Positions 33,791-45,554 of a DNA stretch of 64,000 nt are shown here, one piece after another. A model generated the notes under the pieces. The model was given only the letters and a program-made list of their open reading frames with translations, ran no database searches and was not told the origin of the DNA. The stretch's first letter is position 1, and each line of letters begins with the position of its first letter. The DNA is taken from positions 1 through 64,000 of the forward strand of contig JAECUM010001162.1 in the NCBI GenBank assembly GCA_016617855.1. Direction: 5' to 3'. Source of the DNA: Megalonaias nervosa. Its lineage: Eukaryota > Mollusca > Bivalvia > Unionida > Unionidae. The position numbers were made by a program, and so were the translations under genes.

Positions 33791-34094
33791 TGATTGCAAA
33801 ACTAGTTCTGCATTTTTATGACAGTTCAGATGTCGGTGTTATGTGGTCTTGTAAGTGAAGGACTGAAGAACAAAAAAAACCCCCGAGTTACACTGAATCA
33901 GCAAATATACAGCCTGTGTACCTAGACTAAGCAATGAGCAACAAAATTTCACTTTTAAAGTTCAATCTAGGTTACATAATTAAAATCTGAATAATATATA
34001 CATTTGTAAAAATAAACATGTACAAAAAATAACATCACATGAAATTTTATAGGAAAAATGTATTCATAAAAAAAAACAGTCCAAGATAAAAAAA

Positions 34095-34205
34095 TGGAAT
34101 TGTATATTCTTTTTAAGTGATTACTGGAATTGTATATTCTTTTTAAGTAATTAATGGAAGTATATATTCCTTGTAAATGATTAATGGCATTATATATTCT
34201 TTTCA
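34095..34205. repeat. About 30-bp x4 tandem array
   Basis: Copies of GGAATTGTATATTCTTTTTA followed by AGTGATTAAT, drifting toward the right end. Confidence 0.9.
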
Positions 34206-34420
34206 AGTGGTGGGCATATTGGATGTTTGAGCAGACACAATTTTCAGTTAGGAATAGCTAAACCACCAAGGGGGAATGCATGTGCAAAGCCTCATCGTAA
34301 TCCTCCAGGTAGTTTATGAGGAGTAGCGATACCCAACTTATGCTGATGGACAGACGAATGATGAAACCCCATCTCATAAGCTCCTCTCGTCTATGACTGG
34401 TAGAACTACAAAAACTAAAT
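34206..34420 (+). mobile_element. 3' end copy of the GGCCAC interspersed family
   Basis: GGTGGGCATATTGGATGTTT, GGGGAATGCATGTGCAAAGC, CCTCCAGGTAGTTTATGAGG, GCTGATGGACAGACGAATGA and the terminal TATGACTGGTAGAACTACAA occur in the same order as near 53.2-53.35 kb. The array before it and this copy touch directly. Confidence 0.7.
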
Positions 34421-35029
34421 AAACAAAATATGGATATGTATGACCCCTGCTAATTTCAACATATTAGCATACATGTTAATTCTTCGTATTTTACAGTATA
34501 TTGCTTATTTATAGCTGAGTCTGGTCATAATCAATCTAAACTATTGACTATATCTGAGATGATACATCACTGCAAAGATCCCAAAAAATTCGAAGATTAA
34601 GATTTATTTTCCTTTTTTTTAAGAAAACCTATTTAGACAAAGATGGAGAGTAACATTTTATTAGACATAATGACAGGTCCAAAGTGCAAATGCAAGAGAT
34701 TTGTTTTTCCAATGCAAGAATATGCATTTCCCATTCTGGAAATCTGCACTTCTAATTCCATAGATCTGTAATTAATATATCATCATATCCATGATACAAC
34801 TTTATCTTCATCAAAATATGGAAACCGTTCTGATGTTTCAAATAAGGAATGGAAAGAAAAGAAATCTGGCAATAACAATATTGGATAACATAAATGTTTG
34901 TTTCTTACAATAGTTCTTAGTGTTGACACCTAAAAGATTCAGCACTGTTGACACAAGTGCATTTCCAAAGCAAATAATTATTCAGATGGCATTCTATGCC
35001 AGCTTCATTATGATTAAGATAATGTCATC
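34421..35029. other. No recognised feature
   Basis: AT-rich sequence without visible repeats or plausible exons. Confidence 0.45.
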
Positions 35030-35280
35030 TTTGCCAGCTCCATTATCATTTTAATAATGCTATCCTGTGTCAGCCCCTTTATCATTATGATGGTGTTATC
35101 CTATGTCATCCCACTTATCATTATGTTGTTATCCTACGTCAACCCATTATCATTATAATGACAGTATCCTATGTCAGCCCCATTATCATTATGATGTTCT
35201 CCTATGTCAGCCCAATTATCATGATAATTATCATTATAATGATGTTATCCTATGGCAGCCCCATTATCATTATAAATGTA
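35030..35280. repeat. 36-bp tandem array, block 1
   Basis: About seven copies of TATCCTATGTCAGCCCCATT plus ATCATTATAATGATGT. The same unit returns at 36066-36330 and 36518-36645. Confidence 0.93.
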
Positions 35281-36065
35281 GTAGGGACATTTGATATGAT
35301 TCAACTGTTTTCCAATTTTCTGGTCTTGTACATAGCCATATTGGATAGAATCCACATTTCAATATATGTTATGCTTCTGCAGTCTAAAACAATACAAGCA
35401 AAGTCTTTACAGCACACTCGCCCCATGGCCTTACGGACATTAATCATTTGGTTTAACAGGTCTAGCTCTATGGTCTATGTAGTAAGTGAGAACAACAGGC
35501 ATTTGTGTTTATGCAAATTAATTAAATGATTATTTACAGGACTTATAATTAGTTTTAGAGTTTGAAAATGTTGATGATATTAGAGACAAGATAGTAGATT
35601 AAGTTTCTCTAACTAACAAGAATAACTTGTATATCGTTTTAAAAGAAACAGATATTTTATACTTGAACTCTGACAATCTTTGCCAACCCTTAAAAATAAA
35701 CTACATTTATTTAACATTTATATTTTGAGGGAGAGGATGAAAGTGAGTGTGAATCTGATCAGATATATTATAATCGTTTATATGTTTTCAAATCAACTTC
35801 TGGACAACTCATTAGTGAGATGTCGAATGTTTTGTTTAATGTAGAAAACACAGATTCTGTGTACCAGAGGCAGTCAAGACAGTTATAGAAATATGATATC
35901 AGTATGTCTCTGTGAAGTCCGGCAAGGCTGATATATATACAGAGGCACTCAGTGCAGGGTACAGTGAAAAGAAACCATTTAAGAAATATGTAGACTAGAC
36001 ATTTGCTTGTTTGCTCTACCAGCTAATTCCCCAATGTAGCTGCCACCTACCCTACTCAGCTACTA
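35281..36065. other. Spacer of about 785 bp between two blocks of the 36-bp array
   Basis: Unrelated sequence that splits the array. Its ends show no inverted repeat or poly-A tail that I can recognise, so it may be an old insertion of unknown type or a segment around which two arrays grew. Not coding. Confidence 0.45.
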
Positions 36066-36330
36066 CATAATGATGTTATCCTATGTCAGTCCCATTATCG
36101 TTATAATGATGTCATCCAATGTCAGCCCCATTATCATTATGAAAATGTTATCCTATATCAGCCCCATTATCATTAAAATGATGTTATTCTATGTCAACCC
36201 CATTATCTTTATAATGTCATCCTATGTCAACCCCATTATCATTATAATAATGTCATCCTATGTCAACCCCATTATCACTGTAATGATGTCATCCTGTGTC
36301 AGCCACATTATCATTATAATGTTATCCCTT
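36066..36330. repeat. 36-bp tandem array, block 2
   Basis: About seven copies of the same unit as at 35030-35280, with CAACCCCATT variants. Confidence 0.93.
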
Positions 36331-36517
36331 GCCTTAAATATTTACAGCATATTTTCTGTTTCTACTATCGTGGTGTTTGTTTTTATTTTTGTGATCATAT
36401 CATTATACATGTTGGTTTTTTTTGTTGTTTTTTTAAGTGTTGTCAAATGTTGTAAAGCGCTTAGAGCTTCTAAAGATTAGGCGCTATACAAAGTCCTCAT
36501 TATTATTATTATTATTA
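36331..36517 (+). mobile_element. L2-like non-LTR/SINE 3' tail inserted in the 36-bp array
   Basis: Ends with TGTAAAGCGCTTAGAGCTTC, TAAAGATTAGGCGCTATACA, AAGTCCTC and (ATT)n. This AAAGCGCTT...GGCGCTATA(C/T)AAA...(ATT)n terminus is typical of L2-clade elements and the SINEs that use their machinery. The array continues immediately after the ATT run. 5' truncated. Confidence 0.75.
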
Positions 36518-36645
36518 TCCTATGTCAGCCCCATTATCATTATGATGAAGTTATCCTATGTCAACCCCATTATCATAATAATGTTATAATATGACAGCCC
36601 AATTTTTCATTATCATGATGTTATCCTATGTCAGCCCCCATTTTT
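36518..36645. repeat. 36-bp tandem array, block 3
   Basis: Three to four diverged units following the inserted tail. Confidence 0.9.
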
Positions 36646-38289
36646 ATGTCAACACATCATAACATTAAGAATTAAAACAACGGGAGATTTCATCTCTGCC
36701 AAAATACAGTTCAACATTTTGTAGCTGATTGACATACATTTGAACAAATATCCTGTTGGAATTCGTATTTTAAATAATCTATACTGATTTTAATAACAAA
36801 TCACTACAAAATGCAATTAAATAGCATTATTTTGCAATTCCATTTCATTAAATTTGAAGAATATGATGAGACAACTCAAGGCAGTAAAATGCTTTCATTA
36901 CAGCAACAAGTGTGGTGCATTATGTTATTATTGATTATTTTGCATGCATTCCTAATTCACATCATTATCTGAAGCTGTTCTTCCTACTGGATACCAGCTT
37001 TAGATGCAAAGAAACTAATTGCTTCATCGGTCATTCACAGACATTCTGTATCCAAAGTAATTTGTAGGAATGATTCAGTGAGCAAGTCATGCCTCAAAAC
37101 AATATGTACAGTAACCTTCCAAATTACTGATACCCTGTAAAAATTGCCTTAAATCACCTATAATATGCCAGCAAAACACAGTGTACTTAATTTGCAAATG
37201 ACTTTGCTTCTTAATCAACGCAGCTATTAATAAAACCTCTGAATATATGCATTCTTAACCAGGACAATAAATCTTGACTTTTTTATTCTTGTAAGGTGGT
37301 GCTCTACAGCTTCCTATTTTGCCTAGGGCTATAATTGTTGTATCTTCAATGTACAAATTTTGGGGTATCAAATGAAGCATTAACCAACAAATGAACAAAT
37401 TAACACCTTTTGCAGTTTTACAAGGCCAAAAATTTTATTATATTGTTTTTATTTTATAAATACTTTTTTATCACATGACTGCTGAGCTATTGAGGTTGAT
37501 AAAAAATTAATAATTTTTTAATTAAATTATGTTATATAAAACCTAATGATGACATGAAGAGCCATAATGTTTGAGGCATTCCAAATGCACCTGAATGTCA
37601 TTCACCATTACACCAGTTTTATGGACAACATACATTACATTTTTAAATTTCAAATCCTGTATGTGATCAAATTACTTTTCTGTTTCTACATGTACACCAT
37701 AACTACTCTCATTTAGTATAACTAACAATCCTGTATGACATCAAGTTACTTTTTTTGGGCTTTCTTGAAACAATTTTGGAAATAAAAGGACTCGCTGGAA
37801 CAAATTAAGGAAAGAAATGGATTTCCCAGGACAAGTTTAGGAAAGAAATGGATTTCCTGGAACAAATTAAGGAAAGAAATAGGCTTTCTGGTACACTTAC
37901 CAAACTAGTCTTAAGCTTGTCAAAATCTAAACTGATCAATCATGGTGACAGAAGTTAGCAGTAGGAAAGAATGAAAACAGTAGCTTTTATGCATTTATTC
38001 CACTCCCACCCACACCCTTTTTCCGATAACACACATCATGTGTTAGGCGTGACATAACACATGGACAAGACTGAGGAAAAAAACCCAATGAACTAATGGA
38101 ATTTCTGTGTTTATGGCTTAGTCATAACATAAAATATAAGGCACAGCATCAAGTTAGAATTTCTGAAATGCATTTCGCTGGTTAAATGTCAAAAGTCAGA
38201 ATTAAAAACTCGTGAATTATTACTGATGACAATAAGTTTCATCAAAATAACAGTACACAGAAATATTTTAAATGAAACAGTTTTAAAAT
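36646..38289. other. No recognised feature
   Basis: About 1.6 kb of AT-rich sequence. A small repeat near 37770-37885 (GGAACAAATTAAGGAAAGAA, about 40-bp unit, three imperfect copies) is the only structure. Confidence 0.45.
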
Positions 38290-38304
38290 ACATGGTCTAA
38301 CTTC

Positions 38305-38308
<4 letters not shown>

Positions 38309-38352
<44 letters not shown>
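38309..38352. repeat. (GT)n microsatellite
   Basis: Uninterrupted GT dinucleotides, about 22 units. No SINE body is attached, unlike several other GT tracts here. Confidence 0.97.
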
Positions 38353-38354
<2 letters not shown>

Positions 38355-38452
38355 GGGAAGGACCCATGACAGTGTATATATTCTATTCAGCAGAAGAGTT
38401 TTGATGAATTTGTGAAGTCCATTTGTACAAGTCACTGGGGTACAGTGACAGT

Positions 38453-38675
38453 ATACCATATATCCTCAATTACAAGTTGAGTCCAACTATAAATAACATA
38501 GACCCTGATCTGCCATCATTAATGTGCCTGCTGATAAGGGTCTATGTTGTTTGTTCTATTGATTTCTCCTGACAAACTGTATAGACCCCGATCTGCTAGT
38601 GCATTACAAAACAGCAAATCTGGCTTTGTACAGTTTTGAAGATGGACCTGACGTATAAGCAAGTACATACTGTAT
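38453..38675. mobile_element. Hairpin MITE, copy 4 (best preserved)
   Basis: 223 bp. The left end ATACCATATATCCTCAATTA continues ACAAGTTGAGTCC; the complement of the right end is ATACAGTATGTACTTGCTTA, TACGTCAGGTCC, giving about 32-bp imperfect inverted ends. Two inner hairpins: CATAGACCCTGATCTGCC with GATAAGGGTCTATG, and TAGACCCCGATCTGCTAG with CAGCAAATCTGGCTTTG. Confidence 0.8.
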
Positions 38676-38764
38676 CACAAGATAAAGGGATTCTCAGCTG
38701 GTCTGTTTATTTAACTGTCATATACTTTGCATTCCATCCATGATTTTATATCCCATGATTTTAT

Positions 38765-38975
38765 ATCCCTCAAATGGAAATGCATCGGACATGGACATCT
38801 AAGGATATGGACTTTTATCACACAAATGATGTGTATGGGACATGTACAAGGAATATGGATATTAGCACACAAATGGAAATGCATCAGACATGGACATCTA
38901 AGGATAACGATTTTCATCACTCAAACGGAAATGTTTAGGATGTGTACATCTAGAGATACCAGGACTTTCATCACT
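38765..38975. repeat. Degenerate tandem array, about 60-bp unit
   Basis: Three to four copies containing GGAAATGCATCGGACATGGA and CATCTAAGGATAT...TTTTATCAC. Confidence 0.8.
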
Positions 38976-39065
38976 ACAAAGCATTATGTCTGCACTGACT
39001 CAGCTCAAGAAACAAAATCAAAATAAATCTGTAATCGCTGAATGGAACATTTTCAAGACACTGAT

Positions 39066-39215
39066 TGGTTGGTTGGCTTTTAAAGACGCTATCAGCACAT
39101 TATTGGCTATATCGTATCCAGTAACTGATAGCTAAATGCCTTTCCCAAGGCCATCAAGGCAGCTGACCCATGCTGACCTAGAACCTGCAACATGGTAAAT
39201 ATGTAACCCCCGCTG
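39066..39215 (-). mobile_element. Possible SINE family 3, diverged copy
   Basis: GGTTGGTTGGCTTTTAAAGA start, ATGCCTTTCCCAAGGCCATC centre and a degenerate tRNA-like region follow the order of the 61.77 kb element on the minus strand. Confidence 0.45.
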
Positions 39216-39964
39216 CACTATTACAAAGAATCGTAGTGTTGATGATGACAAAAATGGTCATACTAACACCACTGTACAAGCTATACCAAAATCTCACTAT
39301 TTCCTAACACAGTCAAGAGAAATGAAATTAATAATTTAAGGGTGGAGGGGAAGAGAAATTAGAAACAAAGAAATAACATGATAATTCGGAAACTGACCAG
39401 TCATGCAACTAAATTTCCAGATTAGGATTTATTACTGCAATTAAAACTGAAGTGTGACTTTGGGCATAATTGGGTTTGCACACTATGGTTGGCTTCCTTT
39501 GGTGCCCTAATTACAAAGATAATTGCCAATTTTCCCAGATCAATGTGAAAGAACCTCATGCAATGAAATAAAAACAGCCTACTACACTACAAAAAAAATC
39601 TTAGCAGAAAACAACACTCAACTGCATACAAGTTTTTCAATGATTTATAATATTTCAGTGCCATTCCCCTTACTTTTAACACAAAAGCAAAGGAGCAATA
39701 AACTTAGGTCACAATGGCCCAATTCTGGACAGTAGTCTAAACCATTAATTTCATATCAAATTTTCTTGGAGCGATGAAATAATAAAGTCAACTAATGACT
39801 CCATAAGGAATGTCAATTGTAACATTGTTGCTAAAATAAAATTTTAAATAATGTGAGAAATTAAAGCTTTTACCTAGAACTAAAGAAATAATCCATTCTG
39901 CCCAACACAAATTACAGTAATGTTACTAGTGCTTTTTAAAAATCGCTGACTTCAAATTTAGGAA
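39216..39964. other. No recognised feature
   Basis: No array, exon or mobile element recognised. Confidence 0.45.
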
Positions 39965-42900
39965 GACAACCATATATACAGGAAGCTAATATTGGACACT
40001 GAACCCTCCCTTCAAATAAGGGATGTAGGGAGTTATCCTTATATACAGCATGCTATTTTTGGATACTGAATTCTCCCTTCAAATAATGCATGTAGGGAGT
40101 TATCCTTATATACAGCATGCTATTCTTGGACACTAAGAATTGACTCTTCCAACAATGGATGTAGTTAGTGAGCTATAAAGCGTGCTATTTTTGGACACTC
40201 AGACTCTTCCCCTCCAACAATGGATGTAGATAGTGAGTTATATAATATTGGACACTCAGACTCTTTCCCTCCAACAATGGGTGTAGGTAGTGAGTTATAT
40301 AATATTGGACACTCAGACTCTTCCCTTCCAACAATGGGTGCAGGTCGTGAGTTATATAATATTGGACACTCAGACTCTTCCCCTCCAACAATGGGTGTAG
40401 GTCGTGAGTTATATAATATTGGACACTCAGACTCTTTCCCTCCAACAATGGGTGCAGGTCGTGAGTTATATAATATTGGACACTCAGACTCTTCCCCTCC
40501 AACAATGGGTGTAGGTAGTGAGTTATATAATATTGGACACTCAGACTCTTCCCCTCCAACAATGGATGTAGGCAGTGAGTTATATAATATTGGACACTCA
40601 GACTCTTCCCCTCCAACAATGGATGTAGGTAGTGAGTCATATAATATTGGACACTCAGACTCTTCCCCTCCAACAATGGATGTAGGCAGTGAGTTATATA
40701 ATATCGGACACTCAGACTCTTCCCCTCCAACAATGGGTGTAGGTCGTGAGTCATATAATATTGGACACTCAGACTCTTCCCCTCCAACAATGGATGTAGG
40801 TAGTGAGTCATATAATATTGGACACTCAGACTCTTCCCCTCCAACAATGGATGTAGGTAGTGAGTCATATAATATTGGACACTCAGACTCTTCCCCTCCA
40901 ACAATGGATGTAGGCGGTGAGTTATATAATATTGGACACTCAGACTCTTCCCTTCCAACAATGGATGTAGGTAGTGAGTTATATAATATTGGACACTCAG
41001 ACTCTTCCCCTCCAACAATGGATGTAGGTCGTGAGTTATATAATATTGGACACTCAGACTCTTCCCCTCCAACAATGGATGTAGGCAGTGAGTTATATAA
41101 TATTGGACACTCAGACTCTTCCCCTCCAACAATGGATGTAGGCAGTGAGTTATATAATATTGGACACTCAGACTCTTCCCCTCCAACAATGGATGTAGGC
41201 AGTGAGTTATATAATATTGGACACTCAGACTCTTCCCCTCCAACAATGGGTGTAGGCAGTGAGTCATATAATATTGGACACTCAGACTCTTCCCCTCCAA
41301 CAATGGGTGTAGGCAGTGAGTCATATAATATTGGACACTCAGACTCTTTCCCTCCAACAATGGGTGTAGGTCGCAAGTCATATAATATTGGACACTCAGA
41401 CTCTTCCCCTCCAACAATGGGTGTAGGTCGTGAGTTATATAATATTGGACACTCAGACTCTTTCCCTCCAACAATGGGTGTAGGTAGTGAGTTATATAAT
41501 ATTGGACACTCAGACTCTTCCCCTCCAACAATGGATGTAGGCAGTGAGTTATATAATACTGGACACTCAGACTCTTCCCCTCCAACAATGGATGTAGGCA
41601 GTGAGTTATATAATATTGGACACTCAGACTCTTCCCCTCCAACAATGGATGTAGGTAGTGAGTCATATAATACTGGACACTCATACTATTCCCTTCCAAC
41701 AATGGATGTAGGTAGTGAGTTATATAATATTGGACACTCAGACTCTTCCCCTCCAACAATGGGTGTAGGTCGTGAGTTATATAATATTGGACACTCAGAC
41801 TCTTTCCCTCCAACAATGGGTGTAGGCGGTGAGTTATATAATATTGGACACTCAGACTCTTTCCCTCCAACAATGGGTGTAGGTCGTGAGTTATATAATA
41901 TTGGACACTCAGACTCTTCCCCTCCAACAATGGGTGTAGGCAGTGAGTTATATAATATTGGATACTCAGACTCTTCCCCTCCAACAATGGGTGTAGGCAG
42001 TGAGTTATATAATATTGGACACTCAGACTCTTCCCCTCCAACAATGGGTGTAGGTCGTGAGTTATATAATACTGGACACTCACTCTTTCCCTCCAACAAT
42101 GGGTGTAGGTAGTGAGTTATATAATATTAGACACTCAGACTCTTCCCCTCCAACAATGGGTGTAGGCAGTGAGTTATATAATATTGGACACTCAGACTCT
42201 TCCCCTCCAACAATGGGTGTAGGTCGTGAGTTATATAATACTGGACACTCAGACTCTTTCCCTCCAACAATGGGTGTAGGTAGTGAGTTATATAATATTA
42301 GACACTCAGACTCTTCCCCTCCAACAATGGGTGTAGGCAGTGAGTTATATAATATTGGACACTCAGACTCTTCCCCTCCAACAATGGATGTAGGTAGTGA
42401 GTCATATAATATTGGACACTCATACTATTCCCTTCCAACAATGGATGTAAGTAGTGAGTTATATAATATTGGACACTCAGACTCTTCCCCTCCAACAATG
42501 GGTGTAGGTCGTGAGTTATATAATATTGGACACTCAGACTCTTTCCCTCCAACAATGGGTGTAGGCGGTGAGTTATATAATATTGGACACTCAGACTCTT
42601 CCCTTCCAACAATGGGTGTAGGTCGTGAGTTATATAATATTGGACACTCAGACTCTTCCCCTCCAACAATGGGTGTAGGCAGTGAGTTATATAATATTGG
42701 ACACTCAGACTCTTCCCCTCCAACAATGGGTGTAGGCAGTGAGTTATATAATATTGGACACTCAGACTCTTCCCCTCCAACAATGGGTGTAGGTCGTGAG
42801 TTATATAATACTGGACACTCAGACTCTTTCCCTCCAACAATGGGTGTAGGTAGTGAGTTATATAATATTAGACACTCAGACTCTTCCCGTCCAACAATGG

Positions 42901-43850
42901 GTGTAGGCAGTGAGTTATATAATATTGGACACTCAGACTCTTCCCCTCCAACAATGGATGTAGGTAGTGAGTCATATAATATTGGACACTCATACTATTC
43001 CCTTCCAACAATGGATGTAAGTAGTGAGTTATATAATATTGGACACTCAGACTCTTCCCCTCCAACAATGGGTGTAGGTCGTGAGTTATATAATATTGGA
43101 CACTCAGACTCTTCCCCTCAACAATGGGTGTAGGCAGTAGGAGTTATATAATATTGGACACTCAGACTCTTCCCCTCCAACAATGGGTGTAGGCAGTGAG
43201 TTATATAATATTGGACACCCAGACTCTTCCCTTCCAACAATGGATGTAGGCAGTGAGTTATATAATATTGGACACTCAGACTCTTCCCCTCCAACAATGG
43301 GTGTAGGTCGTGAGTTATATAATATTGGACACTCAGACTCTTTCCCTCCAACAATGGATGTAGGCAGTGAGTTATATAATATTGGACACTCAGACTCTTT
43401 CCCTCCAACAATGGATGTAGGTCGTGAGTTATATAATATTGGACACCCAGACTCTTCCCTTCCAACAATGGATGTAGGTAGTGAGTTATATAATATTGGA
43501 CACTCAGACTCTTTCCCTCCAACAATGGATGTAGGTCGTGAGTTATATAATATTGGACACTCAGACTCTTTCCCTCCAACAATGGATGTAGGTAGTGAGT
43601 TATATAATATTGGACACTCAGACTCTTTCCCTCCAACAATGGGTGTAGGCGGTGAGTTATATAATATTGGACACTCAGACTCTTCCCCTCCAACAATGGG
43701 TGTTGGCAGTGAGTTATATAATATTGGACACTCAGACTCTTCCCCTCCAACAATGGATGTAGGTAGTGAGTTATATAATATTGGACACCCAGAATCTTCT
43801 CTTCCAGCTATGGATGTAGGTGGTAAGCTATATAACTGGGTAATATGGAC
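39965..43850. repeat. 57-bp satellite array (about 64 copies) with 10-unit higher-order period
   Basis: The unit is GGACACTCAGACTCTTCCCC, TCCAACAATGGGTGTAGGTA, GTGAGTTATATAATATT. Regular copies run from about 40190 to 43830; 39965-40190 holds longer, diverged founder-like copies, and the right edge decays after 43790. Variation is confined to a few positions (G/A in ATGG(G/A)TG, C/T in CCC(C/T)TCC, the GG(T/C)(A/C/G)GTGAG segment). Rare variants CATACTATTC (42421, 42991) and TTAGACACTC (42301, 42871, counted at the G) repeat 570 bp apart, i.e. ten units. 57 = 3 x 19, so three frames (one plus, two minus) stay open for 400-630 codons. Indels at about 42080 (2 bp lost) and 43119-43140 break the frame, so selection for coding is not evident. 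Confidence 0.97.
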
Positions 43851-44424
43851 AATAAGGACAATAAATCTTCCCCTTCAACAAGGGATGTTGCAATAAGTGT
43901 GTATAGAGTAAGCCAAATACAGACCTAATATTGGACACCTAATCTGTCCACTCCTACCTCTCAACTTGCCTACTTTAAAACATTGAACTCACTAAATTAC
44001 TGGACTTGATACTTTATCATTACTACAATAGAAAGGTGAAAGTATATGGCCACACTTCTAGTGTACAATCAATAAAAACATTCCCACCCTTTTCACATTT
44101 TATAAGATATATGCTTACATGTATTAGTGTAGTATTTGAGTGCAGATTTTATTTTTTCCCGATCACACTTGTGCAGTATTATATTGTTGTTTGCGTGCTG
44201 TAGAAAGAAAAGATCATTATTTCCTTTTACAATTAGGACAGCCCTTCTTCACTGCCCTCTTAGTAATGAATGCCTCCAAAGTTCCCACATATCTTTACCA
44301 TCACGATTCTTTACATCCATGTAAAATTAAATCTTTTGTTCCTGTTGGGTGTACACTACTCCATGGTCTATTCCTTTGGTAATGCATATACTACAGGCAT
44401 GCACTTTCTAATCAATAAGTTTTT
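43851..44424. other. No recognised feature
   Basis: Overlapping 60-80 codon frames between 44006 and 44452 have no domain similarity and no clear splice context; I treat them as chance. Confidence 0.45.
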
Positions 44425-44600
44425 TTTCACAAGCATTAGTCATATGCAGTAGCCAGGTCTTGAGTTTTTCTCACAAGCATTAGTCATATACAGTAGCCAG
44501 GTCTTGAGTTTTTCTCACAAGCATTAGTCATATGCAGTAGCCAGGTCTTGAGTTTTTCTCACAAGCATTAGTCATATGCAGTAACCAGGTCTTGAGCAAA
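44425..44600. repeat. 45-bp x4 tandem array
   Basis: Four near-identical copies of TCACAAGCATTAGTCATATG, CAGTAGCCAGGTCTTGAGTT, TTTCT. Confidence 0.95.
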
Positions 44601-44869
44601 TAGCCGAAACTGGGCTTCAATAATGAAGGCAGTGAGACAATTCATGTAACACTGAGCTATGCCTGTGTTTTTTCTTTAGTAATAAAACTAATAACATCAG
44701 ATGGAAAGAGAAGGGTAATTTTATAAAGTTAAACCAGCAATTTGTCTTACAATAAAAGTATACTCATGTATTTCTCCCAAGTTATGAAGCATTGACTGAG
44801 TATATCCAGAACACAAATAAACACATTTGTAGCTAGTCAGTTTTATGTAGTAGGCAAGTTTTTGAAGTA

Positions 44870-45235
44870 GGTGAAATGGAAACAGGCAATTTAGGAATAG
44901 ACAAAATGGGAATGTAGGTGAAATGGAAACAGGCAATTTAGGAACAGGCAAAATGTGAATGTGTAGGTGAAATGGAAACAAGCAATTTAGGAATAGGCAA
45001 AATGGTAATGTGTAGGTGAAATGGAAACAGGCAATATAGGAATAGGCAAACTGGGAATGTCTAGGTGAAATGGAAACAGGCAATTTAGGAACAGACAAAA
45101 TGAGAATGTAGGTGAAATGGAAACAAGCAATTTAGGAATAGGCAAAATGGGAATGTGTAGGTGAAATGGAAATAAGCAATTTACGAATAGGCAAAATGGG
45201 AATGTGGGTAAAATGGGAATAGGCATATTAGGTTG
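44870..45235. repeat. Tandem array, about 47-50-bp unit
   Basis: Seven to eight copies of GTAGGTGAAATGGAAACAGG, CAATTTAGGAATAGGCAAAA, TGGGAATGT with short length variants. Confidence 0.93.
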
Positions 45236-45455
45236 GTGTTTGTGGGTTTATTGCCATTTTTCAGCACATGATAGGTTACATGGCTGCTGGTATTAATGGT
45301 GGAGGAAGAACCTGGAAAAACACTGGAAAGAAACCAATGACTCACAGGAAGCTACATGCAAGCCTTCTTACATACCCACAAAAATGCCTAAGACTCAAAC
45401 CTACATGGATAGAGGAGGGATGGCAGTGACCGGTAAATGTGAGTGCCTATGACCA
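45236..45455 (-). mobile_element. SINE family 1, copy 4 (old)
   Basis: Body TTATTGCCATTTTTCAGCAC, GGTATTAATGGTGGAGGAAG, CACAGGAAGCTACATGCAAG is well matched to other copies; the tRNA-like head is strongly mutated. It directly follows the 47-50-bp array. Confidence 0.8.
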
Positions 45456-45554
45456 AGGCAAAACATAGATTGCAGTAAAATTAATGATAAAGAAACAAAG
45501 AATAAAATATGAATGCATTTCATGAACACATTTCAAAATTGGTCATTACTTTAT

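Noticed and set aside
40185..42112. Overlapping open frames of 630, 632 and 403 codons in the 57-bp satellite, read as a repetitive secreted or structural protein gene
   Set aside because: Openness follows from 57 = 3 x 19. Frames on both strands are equally long, there is no signal peptide, promoter or splice context, and indels inside the array change the frame.
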